Below, piece by piece: positions 26,073 to 34,660 of a DNA stretch of 38,579 nt (the stretch's first letter is position 1; the number at the start of each line of letters is the position of its first letter). The notes under the pieces were generated by a model. It did no database searches and was not told the DNA's origin. It saw only the letters and a list, made by a program, of their open reading frames with translations. The DNA comes from a virus. The stretch covers positions 1 through 38,579 of IMG/VR virus record IMGVR_UViG_3300027816_000206; one strand, written 5' to 3'. Both the position numbers and the translations under genes were made by a program.

Positions 26073-29000
26073 AAACCAAATCTATCTTTTTCTGAATTAA
26101 AATTATTGGTGACCTCAGTAGAGCTTAATTCTCTGTTATATATTCTAATAATAGCGATATAACCTTGGAAATATTCTTGAGGCGAACCTGCTTGGAACCT
26201 ACCAACCCGTAAACTAGAAACGTTTGTAACTGTCCCAAAAGGGTCCCCATTACTACCAACTGAAGTACCGTTAAGATATAAATTACCACCACTTGGGCCG
26301 TGTGTTGCAACAACGTGAGCCCATGTATTTGCGGTTAATACTGTTGGTGATGATGTATAATTAATTGCCGAACCATCAGCAATAAAATTAATATTTCCCG
26401 ATGTATTAATTCTCAATCTATAACCGTTATTACTATCTTTTGAAATTATATTAGGGCTATTAGTAAACCCTGTTGGTCTAATAAACGCCTCAACAGTACA
26501 ACCCGTTGATAATTGTATTGATGCGTTATTACCATCTAACCCATCATCACCAGCACCATCAAAAAGTAAACTACCATAAACTTGAGGTATATTTGGAAAA
26601 TACGTAACACCCGAACTTAAGACGGTATCGTTATTATTTGTTGTTAAATCAAGTAAATTGGTACTCCCTGAATAAGAATTTTCATTACCCGCATCATACC
26701 ATAAAACTAATCCTGACTGAGTTAGATTACAACTTGGACAACACCCCACGGCTGTTACAGACCCAGCACCTGAACGGGATGGGGTAGTACTGGAACATAC
26801 ATATACAGGACTCTGAAAATTATTTATAATAATTGGTGATGTTGCGGCCTCATCACAACAAGGGGTAAATGTAAATGTTGTATTCGCAGGAAATGAGTTT
26901 GACACCAATTCATACTGAAGACAACTACAAGTTGGTGTTGGTGTTGGTGTTCTTGTTGGAGTAACGGTTCTTGTAGGTGTATTTGTTGGTGTTCTTGTTG
27001 GAGTAAGAGTTCTTGTTGGTGTATTAGTAGGTGTTCTTGTTGGAGTAACGGTTCTTGTAGGTGTATTGGATGGTGTTCTTGTTGGAGTAACGGTTCTTGT
27101 AGGTGTGTTGGTAGGTGTGTTGGTAGGTGTATTTGTTGGTGTTACAGTATTAGTTGGGGTATTAGTTGAAGTTCTTGTAGGTGTATTTGTTGGTGTTCTT
27201 GTTGGAGTAACGGTTCTTGTAGGTGTATTTGTTGAGGTATTGGTTGGTGTAACGGTTCTTGTAGGTGTATTTGTTGGTGTATTTGTTGAGGTATTGGTTG
27301 GTGTGTTAGTAGGTGTCCTTGTAGGTGTTACAGTATTAGTTGGGGTATTAGTTGAAGTTCTTGTAGGTGTGTTGGTTGGAGTATTTGTTGGAGTAACGGT
27401 TCTTGTAGGTGTATTTGTTGAGGTATTGGTTGGTGTAACGGTTCTTGTAGGTGTATTTGTTGAGGTATTGGTTGGTGTGTTAGTAGGTGTCCTTGTAGGT
27501 GTTACAGTATTAGTAGGTGTCCTTGTAGGTGTTGCAGTATTAGTAGGTGTTTGAGTGTTACTTGGTGTTGGTGTAGGAGTTACATCATCAGTACAGATTA
27601 TTAAAGTTGCGCTTGATAACGTACCAGCATCTACTACCGCAAAATCTTGGATATATAATGACCAAGTACCATTTGAATTTGGTGGTTGTATTCCGTCAAA
27701 TACAGTAAACTCAGGTGAGTTACCAGGAGCCACCAAAGGAGGTACTGGACAAGGGGCACTAAACGTCATTGAGTTTTGTATTGTAGAGTTATTACCAAAT
27801 GTACCTGAACTAAATCCATTCCAATCAGGCGTTGAGAAAGACGTTAATGTAACTGTTACATTAGTTGCGGTTGTAACACCACCTATTCTACCCGCAATTA
27901 ATGAATAAGTTGAATTATCAGGTGCAACTAAAACCATCCCAACGTCCCCAACCGCATTGTGAGAATAACCACTAAGTACAAATTTAACATCTGTAATTGG
28001 TGTAACTAAACCTGATACTGTAAAAGTTATAGGGTATACTGATGCGGTTGTATTATCGTTAATTATAATATTTGTCTGATTTGAAGGGAATGAAAAACAG
28101 AATTGTGAAGGGGTTTCAGTTAATGTAGGTGTGTTTGTAGGTGTTGATGTTCTTGTAGGTGTATTTGTAGGTGTTGATGTCCTTGTAGGTGTGTTTGTTG
28201 ATGTCCTTGTAGGTGTTGATGTCCTTGTAGGTGTGTTTGTTATAGTGTTAGTAGGTGTTTGGGTAGGTGTTTGGGTAGGAGTTGGTGTATTAGTTGGTGT
28301 TCTTGTTGGCGTCACCGTATTGGTCGGGGTGTTAGTTGAGGTTCTTGTCGGAGTGTTAGTTGGTGTAGATGTTCTTGTAGGTGTATTAGTCGGAGTATTT
28401 GTATTAGTCGGAGTATTAGTCGGAGTATTAGTTGGTGTTGGTGTTGGAGTTGGTGTTGGACATATACCTCCAGAACAAAATCCACCTATAGTGAATTCTA
28501 ATTTAGGACTACTAACAATAGGATTACTACCACAAACTCTAAATGAATCATTACCTGGATTTGTAACACCTGTAACGGTAACATTTGAACAATCAACATA
28601 ACTATATGTGATAAAACCCTCTATTGTTGTATCTAAAAAGTCAATACAATTACATGGGTATTGAGTTGGTGTTGGTGTTACAGTATTAGTTGAAGTGTTA
28701 GTTGGTGTCTGAGTATTTGTTTGAGTTGGTGTCTGAGTACTTGTTTGAGTTGGTGTTACAGTATTTGTAGGGGTATTAGTTGGTGTATTCGTTGCGGTTC
28801 TTGTAGGGGTATTAGTTGGTGTGGATGTTCTTGTAGGGGTATTCGTTGAGGTATTCGTAGGAGTGTTAGTAGGAGTGTTAGTAGGAGTGTTAGTAGGAGT
28901 AACGGTATTTGTTGGTGTATTCGTTGCGGTATTTGTTGGTGTATTTGTTGAGGTGTTAGTAGGTGTAACAGTATTTGTTATCGTGTTTGTTGGCGTATTA

Positions 29001-31321
29001 GTTGGTGTATTTGTCGGTGTTATAGTGTTAGTAGGAGTATTAGTTGAGGTATTCGTTGGAGTATTAGTAGGTGTAACAGTTCTTGTTGGTGTGTTAGTCG
29101 GAGTTTGAGTTGAAGTAATAGTTGGAGTTACGGTATTTGTAGGAGTGTTTGTTGGTGTCTGAGTTAATGTGTTCGTTGGTGTTAAAGTATTAGTCGGTGT
29201 ATTGGTTGGAGTTTGTGTTATTGTACCTGTAGGTGTAATTGTGTTTGTAGGTGTGTTCGTAGGGGTTTGAGTAATAGTGTTGGTTGGTGTTAAAGTATTT
29301 GTAGGTGTATTTGTAGGGGTGATAGTAGATGTTACAGTATTTGTAGGTGTATTGGTTGGTGTTTGAGTTGATGTATTAGTAGGTGTTATAGTGTTAGTAG
29401 GTGTAACAGTTCTTGTTGGAGTATTAGTAGGTGTGTTAGTCGGAGTTTGAGTGGAAGTATTAGTTGGCGTTACAGTATTCGTTGGAGTATTTGTAGGTGT
29501 GTTGGTCGGAGTTTGGGTTGAAGTGTTTGTTGGGGTTACAGTATTAGTTGGAGTATTCGTTGGTGTGTTAGTTGCAGTTCTTGTTGGTGTAACGGTATTC
29601 GTTGGAGTATTTGTTGATGTGTTCGTAGGTGTTTGAGTTGATGTGTTTGTTGGGGTAATAGTATTTGTCGGCGTATTAGTTGGTGTATTTGTTGATGTGT
29701 TTGTAGGTGTATTTGTTGGAGTACCTGTGTTAGTGGACGTATTAGTCGGAGTTTGTGTTGAAGTTATTGTCGGTGTAACAGTATTTGTAGGTGTATTTGT
29801 TGGAGTTTGAGTTGAAGTATTAGTTGGTGTGACAGTATTCGTAGGTGTATTAGTTGGTGTTTGAGTGGGGGTCTCAGTATTAGTTGGGGTTATCGTGTTA
29901 GTTGGCGTTTGAGTAGGTGTTTCAGTATTAGTTGGGGTTATGGTATTAGTTGGCGTTTGAGTAGGTGTCTCTGTGTTTGTTGGTGTGATTGTGTTTGTCG
30001 GTGTGACTGTGTTAGTTGGTGTTTGAGTAGGTGTTTCAGTGTTAGTTGGAGTAATAGTGTTAGTTGGGGTAATAGTGTTAGTTGGTGTTATTGTGTTCGT
30101 AGGGGTGTTCGTGGGAGTTTCAGTGTTAGTTGGTGTTATTGTGTTCGTAGGGGTGTTCGTAGGGGTCTCAGTATTGGTTGGTGTTATTGTGTTCGTAGGG
30201 GTGTTCGTAGGGGTCTCAGTATTGGTTGGTGTTATTGTGTTAGTCGGCGTTTGAGTAGGGGTCTCAGTATTGGTTGGGGTTATCGTGTTAGTTGGGGTAG
30301 GTGTAGGAGTTTCAGTGTTAGTTGGTGTTATTGTATTTGTTGGGGTGTTCGTAGGGGTCTCAGTATTGGTTGGTGTTAATGTGTTCGTTGGAGTGTTCGT
30401 TGGAGTTTCAGTATTAGTTGGGGTAATGGTATTAGTTGGGGTATTAGTAGGTGTTTCAGTCGGAGTTGGGGTAATGGTATTAGTTGGCGTTTGAGTAGGT
30501 GTTTCAGTATTAGTTGGAGTTATTGTATTAGTTGGTGTAATTGTGTTAGTCGGTGTTTGAGTAGGAGTCTCAGTATTAGTAGGTGTTAATGTATTCGTAG
30601 GTGTGTTCGTAGGGGTCTCAGTATTGGTTGGTGTTATTGTGTTAGTCGGTGTTTGAGTAGGAGTTTCAGTAGGTGTATTCGTCGGAGTTTCAGTAGGTGT
30701 GTTCGTTGGTGTTTCAGTAGGTGTATTTGTTGCAGTTTTTGTTGGTGTGTTCGTCGGAGTTTCAGTTGGTGTGTTAGTTGGTGTTTCAGTTGGAGTGTTA
30801 GTTGGCGTCTCAGTTGGAGTGTTAGTAGGGGTCTCAGTTGGTGTATTTGTTGCAGTTTTTGTTGGGGTGTTAGTAGGTGTTTCAGTTGGGGTGTTAGTAG
30901 GTGTTTCAGTTGGGGTGTTAGTAGGTGTTTCAGTTGGGGTGTTAGTAGGTGTTTCAGTTGGGGTGTTAGTTGGAGTTTCAGTTGGGGTGTTAGTTGGAGT
31001 TTCAGTTGGGGTGTTAGTTGGTGTTGGAGTTGAAGTTGGAGTCGGTGTTGGAGTCGGTGTTGGAGTTGGGGTTGGGGTTGGGGTCGTAATTAGTGATATA
31101 CAATAAACAATTTCAAATCGTTCACAACCATCATTTGTTATAATTTTAATACCAACTGCAGGTGCGCTATCAAATTGACTGGGTAATAAAAATGTTGTAC
31201 TTGGAGGTACTAAAGTATTAATTGTTGCAATTAGAACACATTGATTACCAAATACGTCACAAACGTAAATCTGATATGGGTTTGGTAAACCTGATATGTT
31301 ACTTATTTCAATTGAAGTCAT
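26069..31321 (-). CDS. Giant modular tail fibre: Thr-alternating stalks, Cys domain, P-domain, LamG lectin-like tip
   Basis: A 1750-residue fibre. Order of parts: N-terminal beta domain (1-78, [14 protein letters not shown]) similar to the 71-residue protein at 33460-33675; stalk 1 (about 79-886) with Thr at every second residue ([13 protein letters not shown]); a small Cys domain (about 887-956, [10 protein letters not shown] ... FRVCGSNP); stalk 2 (to about 1070); a P-domain/proprotein-convertase-like beta sandwich (about 1071-1246, [40 protein letters not shown]); stalk 3 (about 1250-1462); a second Cys domain (CSCLQYELV ... FTPCCDEA); and a C-terminal LamG/concanavalin-like jelly roll ([36 protein letters not shown]). 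The lectin-like end probably contacts host glycans. A TATTTAT element lies 8 nt upstream of its ATG. Confidence 0.85.
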   Translation of the reverse strand: MTSIEISNISGLPNPYQIYVCDVFGNQCVLIATINTLVPPSTTFLLPSQFDSAPAVGIKIITNDGCERFEIVYCISLITTPTPTPTPTPTPTPTPTSTPTPTNTPTETPTNTPTETPTNTPTETPTNTPTETPTNTPTETPTNTPTETPTNTPTKTATNTPTETPTNTPTETPTNTPTETPTNTPTETPTNTPTKTATNTPTETPTNTPTETPTNTPTETPTQTPTNTITPTNTETPTNTPTNTLTPTNTETPTQTPTNTITPTNTITPTNTETPTQTPTNTITPTPTETPTNTPTNTITPTNTETPTNTPTNTLTPTNTETPTNTPTNTITPTNTETPTPTPTNTITPTNTETPTQTPTNTITPTNTETPTNTPTNTITPTNTETPTNTPTNTITPTNTETPTNTPTNTITPTNTITPTNTITPTNTETPTQTPTNTVTPTNTITPTNTETPTQTPTNTITPTNTETPTQTPTNTITPTNTETPTQTPTNTPTNTVTPTNTSTQTPTNTPTNTVTPTITSTQTPTNTSTNTGTPTNTPTNTSTNTPTNTPTNTITPTNTSTQTPTNTSTNTPTNTVTPTRTATNTPTNTPTNTVTPTNTSTQTPTNTPTNTPTNTVTPTNTSTQTPTNTPTNTPTRTVTPTNTITPTNTSTQTPTNTPTNTVTSTITPTNTPTNTLTPTNTITQTPTNTPTNTITPTGTITQTPTNTPTNTLTPTNTLTQTPTNTPTNTVTPTITSTQTPTNTPTRTVTPTNTPTNTSTNTPTNTITPTNTPTNTPTNTITNTVTPTNTSTNTPTNTATNTPTNTVTPTNTPTNTPTNTPTNTSTNTPTRTSTPTNTPTRTATNTPTNTPTNTVTPTQTSTQTPTQTNTQTPTNTSTNTVTPTPTQYPCNCIDFLDTTIEGFITYSYVDCSNVTVTGVTNPGNDSFRVCGSNPIVSSPKLEFTIGGFCSGGICPTPTPTPTPTNTPTNTPTNTNTPTNTPTRTSTPTNTPTRTSTNTPTNTVTPTRTPTNTPTPTQTPTQTPTNTITNTPTRTSTPTRTSTNTPTRTSTPTNTPTRTSTPTNTPTLTETPSQFCFSFPSNQTNIIINDNTTASVYPITFTVSGLVTPITDVKFVLSGYSHNAVGDVGMVLVAPDNSTYSLIAGRIGGVTTATNVTVTLTSFSTPDWNGFSSGTFGNNSTIQNSMTFSAPCPVPPLVAPGNSPEFTVFDGIQPPNSNGTWSLYIQDFAVVDAGTLSSATLIICTDDVTPTPTPSNTQTPTNTATPTRTPTNTVTPTRTPTNTPTNTSTNTPTRTVTPTNTSTNTPTRTVTPTNTPTNTPTRTSTNTPTNTVTPTRTPTNTPTNTSTNTPTNTPTRTVTPTNTSTNTPTRTVTPTRTPTNTPTRTSTNTPTNTVTPTNTPTNTPTNTPTRTVTPTRTPSNTPTRTVTPTRTPTNTPTRTLTPTRTPTNTPTRTVTPTRTPTPTPTCSCLQYELVSNSFPANTTFTFTPCCDEAATSPIIINNFQSPVYVCSSTTPSRSGAGSVTAVGCCPSCNLTQSGLVLWYDAGNENSYSGSTNLLDLTTNNNDTVLSSGVTYFPNIPQVYGSLLFDGAGDDGLDGNNASIQLSTGCTVEAFIRPTGFTNSPNIISKDSNNGYRLRINTSGNINFIADGSAINYTSSPTVLTANTWAHVVATHGPSGGNLYLNGTSVGSNGDPFGTVTNVSSLRVGRFQAGSPQEYFQGYIAIIRIYNRELSSTEVTNNFNSEKDRFGL
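26935..27575 (-). repeat. Stalk 3 low-complexity repeats ([11 protein letters not shown] type)
   Basis: Encodes about 213 residues of alternating Thr with Pro, Asn, Arg, Val and Ser between. Higher-order copies are visible: the plus-strand string GTTACAGTATTAGT recurs at 27141, 27327 and 27501, i.e. units of 186 and 174 nt, with nearly identical sequence between them. This points to recent unequal recombination or slippage. Arg is commoner here than in stalk 1, so the stalk has a more basic surface. Confidence 0.9.
28113..28460 (-). repeat. Stalk 2 low-complexity repeats
   Basis: About 115 residues of [15 protein letters not shown] type between the first Cys domain and the P-domain. The units are divergent at the third codon position, unlike the near-identical copies in stalks 1 and 3, suggesting an older array. 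Confidence 0.88.
28660..31090 (-). repeat. Stalk 1 low-complexity repeats (about 2.4 kb)
   Basis: Encodes about 808 residues in which Thr occupies every second position without a visible phase break; the alternate positions are Pro, Asn, Glu, Gln, Ile, Val or Ser, in local sub-patterns such as TETPTNTP (N-terminal), [14 protein letters not shown] (middle) and [15 protein letters not shown] (C-terminal part). Glu-containing units are confined to the N-terminal half. Open antisense frames of the VGVLVGV type in this region are a by-product of the ACN-CCN-ACN-AAY codons. Confidence 0.9.
30861..31004 (-). repeat. Perfect 24-nt tandem repeats in stalk 1
   Basis: Four identical plus-strand 24-mers beginning GTTGGGGTGTTAGTAGG follow at 30861, 30885, 30909 and 30933, then two identical copies of a variant (GTTGGGGTGTTAGTTGG start) at 30957 and 30981. 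Each encodes one eight-residue TETPTNTP unit. Two further GCAGTTTTTGTTGG blocks stand 120 nt (five units) apart at 30733 and 30853. Confidence 0.92.
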
Positions 31322-31329
31322 TATATTAC

Positions 31330-31336
31330 ATAAATA
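31330..31336 (-). promoter_or_regulatory. TATTTAT element ahead of the giant fibre gene
   Basis: On the minus strand TATTTATG begins at 31336, with 8 nt between TATTTAT and the fibre ATG at 31321, inside the 51-nt gap after the 695-residue gene. Same candidate promoter box as elsewhere; it would let the fibre be transcribed separately from the upstream adhesion genes. Confidence 0.35.
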
Positions 31337-31372
31337 TTTAATTCACTTTTTTATATCTGAATAAAACTAAGT

Positions 31373-33460
31373 TTATGCGAGACACTTTTCACAGGATGCT
31401 GTAACGGATATAATCGGTGAACCTAAAATTATGTTAGGGTATGTAATTGAACAAAAACTAATTGAACCTTCATCAAAAGTATATGGTGACGGTAATGATT
31501 CACCACAACATGGAGTATATTCAAATGTGATAGAATTGCCTTTTGTTGTATTAACAGTATAAGTATAACACTCAGAAAAAGTTGTACAAACAGCACAACC
31601 ACCTAAATTAGATAATCCTAAAGGACCAACATTTAAAATTATATTATTAACCCCGATTACTTGAGTTGTAATCCCAACATATGAAATACATTTAGTTAAT
31701 CCGTCAACAGTTGAATAGAATACTTGATATTGTTCTAAAGTCCCTCCTGATGGGATAGTTACGTTATTAGTGGTATAATACATTGTTCCATTGTAACAAT
31801 CTTGAAATTGTTTACTCACAGGACAATTAATCATTTCATTAACCGTATTAAATGTTACATCACCAGAGTATTGACACGGCCTTTCAACAATACCCGAAGG
31901 TGTTGGTGTTATTGTAGGAGTCGGGCTTGGTGTTGGCGTAAACGATAAAATAGTTGCACCAACATTTACACCTCCACAAACATTTGTTGGACTTGGTGTT
32001 GGGGTAGGTGTGGGTGTTGTTGTTTGAGTTGGGGTGGGGGTAGGGGTTGGCTCAAACTCGCAATTAAATAACGATTCAAAATCAAAAGTATCACAAGGTG
32101 ACGTTGTTGTAGTTGTGGTTGAACAAGTTCCTTCAGAAAAATATTCTGAAAGTAAATCAGGACAAACACTAACACAAGGTGATTTACCTGAAAGAAAGCA
32201 AGGACCGTCTAAAGACATCGCTAAACACCATTGAGTGTTACCTGTTGAATAATAAATAAATAAACCATTAGATTCCCCAACCCAATAAGGTTTACCGTTA
32301 TGTAAACCACTCTCAATGTAGTTATCATCATATGATATATTTTCCGTATTTGAAACACAATAACCTGATGTGTTACATATATCACCACAACAATCACTTT
32401 CTTCAGAACAATTTTCTTCTTGTAAAACAAATTCACTTAAAACACTTTCACCTGAAACTATTATATCATCTTGATAATAATAAAGTGTTGGTGACATTGG
32501 TGTTTCGCAGAATTCATATGAAACACAAGTTCCACTACATTCAGAATAAACATATCCTGAAGGACAAGTATAACCTGATGAATCGTAATTACCTAATGTG
32601 TCTTGAACTATAGTAAATTCTGTTTGGCCTGATGTTGTGAATATTATATAAGGTTCTAATGCCGCATAAGTCGTTAAACCAGTTAATGTTGCTAAATCAC
32701 CATCATAAATCTCACATCCAAAACCACCTTGACTACCAGCATTTAATCCGTAAACCTCCAAAGTATGGTCACCTGCACCAATCTCAACGGGGTATACGTT
32801 CCATCTTTTAAAGGATTGACCGTTACTCGTTGTGAAAGGATTAGGAGGTAAAGAAGTATCTACAATAAGATTACCATCTAAGACAAGTCTAAAATCATCA
32901 TCAGCCCCAATTCCAACCCAGTATGTTTTTGTTTCAGTAATCCCTGATAAACAAGATGAAAATCCTAACCATTTGTTGAATGGTGGTGCACTTCCACCTG
33001 TTGTTGGCCAAATGGCACATCTATTTAAAGGGCCTTCAGAAATAGTGTCACCAACATTTTCCCACGAATCAACACCTGTAACTATAGTATATGTTGCACC
33101 TGAACCACATTGACAAAATCCTGGTTGGTAAAAATAACTACCAAATTGTGAATACACAAAAAATGATGTGGCAACCGCCGATAATGGTGATACAGGAGGT
33201 GTTGCGGCTGTTGTAATTTCTCTGTAGCAAGATGTTTCGTCATAAACGACCCATCCGTCACCCGCACAAATACTACAATCTGCGGAAGTTGTCATACAAT
33301 AACAGTAATACCCTCTATCTGTAAATTCATTTACAACAGGGGTTGACTCACAATCTAAAAAACCATCAATAAAGACGGTATTATCGGTGTATAGGGTATT
33401 ACCTGTTGATGAACTAATATCATTAGGGTCAATTCTGACTAATAAACAATTACAACTCAT
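31373..33460 (-). CDS. Cys-rich modular adhesin/fibre protein
   Basis: A 695-residue protein starting in the stop of the 71-residue gene (TAATG). The N-terminal about 330 residues are Cys-rich and contain a PA14/lectin-like stretch (YWVGIGADDDFRLVLDGNLI, EIGAGDHTLEVYGLNAGSQG); a second Cys block lies near residues 340-445 (CCGDICNTSGYC, WCLAMSLDGPCF). Thr/Pro linkers (TTTTTTS near residue 448; [18 protein letters not shown] near 472; TPTPSPTPTITPTPS near 513) separate these from a C-terminal part whose last about 75 residues (SECYTYTVN ... EYTPCCGESLPSP) resemble the Cys domain before the LamG tip of the giant fibre. Likely a host-range or adhesion protein; function inferred from build and place. 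Confidence 0.72.
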   Translation of the reverse strand: MSCNCLLVRIDPNDISSSTGNTLYTDNTVFIDGFLDCESTPVVNEFTDRGYYCYCMTTSADCSICAGDGWVVYDETSCYREITTAATPPVSPLSAVATSFFVYSQFGSYFYQPGFCQCGSGATYTIVTGVDSWENVGDTISEGPLNRCAIWPTTGGSAPPFNKWLGFSSCLSGITETKTYWVGIGADDDFRLVLDGNLIVDTSLPPNPFTTSNGQSFKRWNVYPVEIGAGDHTLEVYGLNAGSQGGFGCEIYDGDLATLTGLTTYAALEPYIIFTTSGQTEFTIVQDTLGNYDSSGYTCPSGYVYSECSGTCVSYEFCETPMSPTLYYYQDDIIVSGESVLSEFVLQEENCSEESDCCGDICNTSGYCVSNTENISYDDNYIESGLHNGKPYWVGESNGLFIYYSTGNTQWCLAMSLDGPCFLSGKSPCVSVCPDLLSEYFSEGTCSTTTTTTSPCDTFDFESLFNCEFEPTPTPTPTQTTTPTPTPTPSPTNVCGGVNVGATILSFTPTPSPTPTITPTPSGIVERPCQYSGDVTFNTVNEMINCPVSKQFQDCYNGTMYYTTNNVTIPSGGTLEQYQVFYSTVDGLTKCISYVGITTQVIGVNNIILNVGPLGLSNLGGCAVCTTFSECYTYTVNTTKGNSITFEYTPCCGESLPSPYTFDEGSISFCSITYPNIILGSPIISVTASCEKCLA

Positions 33461-33675
33461 TATGGTATTAAATTTTCTTCAACCGAGCAACCGTTATTAT
33501 CCACAATTTTTAAATTATATGATGATTGACCATCCAATAATGTAGGTACGTTAAATACATAAGGAACAGTTGAAATTGTACTTATATATATGCAAGTTGT
33601 GATTGGGTCATCACATATGTATATATCGTATGGTTGAACTCCCGAAATTGTGTTTATGGTTATTTGCGTCGGCAT
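33460..33675 (-). CDS. Single SprB/fibre-anchor-like beta domain protein
   Basis: 71 residues (MPTQITINTISGVQPYDIYI ... IVDNNGCSVEENLIP). It lines up end to end with the first 78 residues of the giant fibre: ISGVQPYDIYICD versus [14 protein letters not shown], then a hydrophobic Cys strand (CIYISTIST versus CVLIATINT), and LKIVDNNGCSVEE versus [13 protein letters not shown]. The VDNNGC ending also resembles SprB repeats. It may be a stand-alone anchor or cap occupying the same docking site as the fibre N-terminus. First gene of the minus-strand adhesion block. Confidence 0.7.
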   Translation of the reverse strand: MPTQITINTISGVQPYDIYICDDPITTCIYISTISTVPYVFNVPTLLDGQSSYNLKIVDNNGCSVEENLIP

Positions 33676-33691
33676 TTATTTTGTTTTTAAA

Positions 33692-33744
33692 ATAAATATA
33701 AAGGAGGTCAAAAACTTGTGAAGGTTGATTCATATATTATTTAT
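33692..33744. promoter_or_regulatory. Divergent intergenic region with one TATTTAT box for each direction
   Basis: The 85-nt gap between the minus-strand adhesion block (ATG at 33675) and the plus-strand primase (ATG at 33761) carries a minus-strand TATTTAT (33698-33692) 16 nt before the 71-residue gene and a plus-strand TATTTAT (33738-33744) 16 nt before the primase. The equal spacing on both sides supports a real signal. Between them lies AAGGAGGT (33701-33708). Confidence 0.45.
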
Positions 33745-33760
33745 TCTTATTTTAGGTGTA

Positions 33761-34660
33761 ATGTCAGACGATAAAGAAATATTGGTTGAATTGCTCAAAG
33801 AAATTTTGGGTGATGAGAAACTTCACTACGAACATAGGGGTCAAATCTCATTTGATTGTCCTGTTTGTGATGAGGATAGACACAAGGGTAATCTTGAGGT
33901 TAATTATTTCTCACATGTTTATAAATGTTGGTCTTGCGGCGATAGCGAGGGGACTCACGGACCTTTGGGTAAGTTGTTTGATAAATATGGTAATCGTAAA
34001 CAAAAAAAGGTTTATAAAATCCTCCAACCAGAGGAAAATAAACCCAAAGAAAAGAAAGTTAAAAAATTAACATTACCACCAAATTTCACCCTCTTCAAGG
34101 ATTCAAACCCAAGATACCCTATATATCAACAGGCATATAACTATCTTAAAAGTAGAGGTATTACTAATGATATAATTGAAAAGTATGGGATTGGGTTTTG
34201 TGATAAGGGTAGTCATTCAGGTAGAATAGTTGTTCCGTCATATGATAAGAAAGGTGAATTGAACTATTATATTGCGAGAAGTTGGGACCCCCACACCAAA
34301 GCTAAATACAAGAACCCAGAGGCTGAAAAAGATAAGATAATCTTTAACGAAAACCTAATTGATTGGAACAAAGATATCTATTTGGTTGAAGGCGCGTTTG
34401 ATTCGGTGTTCTTACCCAATAGTATTGCAATGCTTGGTAAACATATGTCGGATTTACTATTTGAAACGATATATAATAAAGCCAAAGGTAACATCATAAT
34501 ATGTTTGGATAGTGACGCTTGGAGTGATGCCACCAAGTTATACCACAATTTAAATGGTGGTGATTTATATGGTAGAGTTAAGATTATAAAATTAACGGGA
34601 GATTCGGATGTTGCCGATTTAAGAGGGGAAATAAATGAATATTATTATAATATGCGATGA
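33761..34660 (+). CDS. DNA primase, DnaG/gp61-like (zinc finger plus Toprim)
   Basis: Makes RNA primers for lagging-strand synthesis. The 299-residue protein has an N-terminal zinc-binding module with C33/C36 (FDCPVCDED) and C56/C59 (YKCWSCGD), then a Toprim core with E210 in IYLVEGAFDSV and D250/D252 in IIICLDSDAW, preceded by the YLKSRGITNDIIEKYGIGF helix typical of phage primases. Length is near T4 gp61 (342). An in-frame TTG at 33725 would add 12 hydrophobic residues, but ATG 33761 is preferred since MSDDKEIL is a normal start and a TATTTAT element stands 16 nt upstream. The ATG of the next gene overlaps its TGA. Confidence 0.9.
   Translation: MSDDKEILVELLKEILGDEKLHYEHRGQISFDCPVCDEDRHKGNLEVNYFSHVYKCWSCGDSEGTHGPLGKLFDKYGNRKQKKVYKILQPEENKPKEKKVKKLTLPPNFTLFKDSNPRYPIYQQAYNYLKSRGITNDIIEKYGIGFCDKGSHSGRIVVPSYDKKGELNYYIARSWDPHTKAKYKNPEAEKDKIIFNENLIDWNKDIYLVEGAFDSVFLPNSIAMLGKHMSDLLFETIYNKAKGNIIICLDSDAWSDATKLYHNLNGGDLYGRVKIIKLTGDSDVADLRGEINEYYYNMR

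Noticed and set aside
26930-31090. CRISPR-like array from the many short direct repeats
   Set aside because: Repeats are back to back without unique spacers, in frame with a protein, and no cas genes are present.
27066-31106. Several open plus-strand frames coding VGVLVGV-type proteins across the fibre stalk
   Set aside because: They are the antisense of the Thr/Pro/Asn codon repeats, which cannot produce stops in that frame; they have no starts in sensible context and cover only the repeats.
26069-31321. Eukaryotic mucin or antifreeze gene as the source of the Thr repeats
   Set aside because: The gene has phage-like neighbours and couplings and prokaryotic-type P and LamG domains; similarity to TxT ice-binding repeats is only in the alternation and prolines speak against that fold.
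25833-33675. Invertible DNA segment that flips the adhesion block
   Set aside because: No inverted repeats were seen at the two ends and no recombinase gene is in the window.
33725-33760. TTG start giving the primase a hydrophobic N-terminal extension
   Set aside because: ATG 33761 is a better start, and the extension lies over the TATTTAT promoter candidate.
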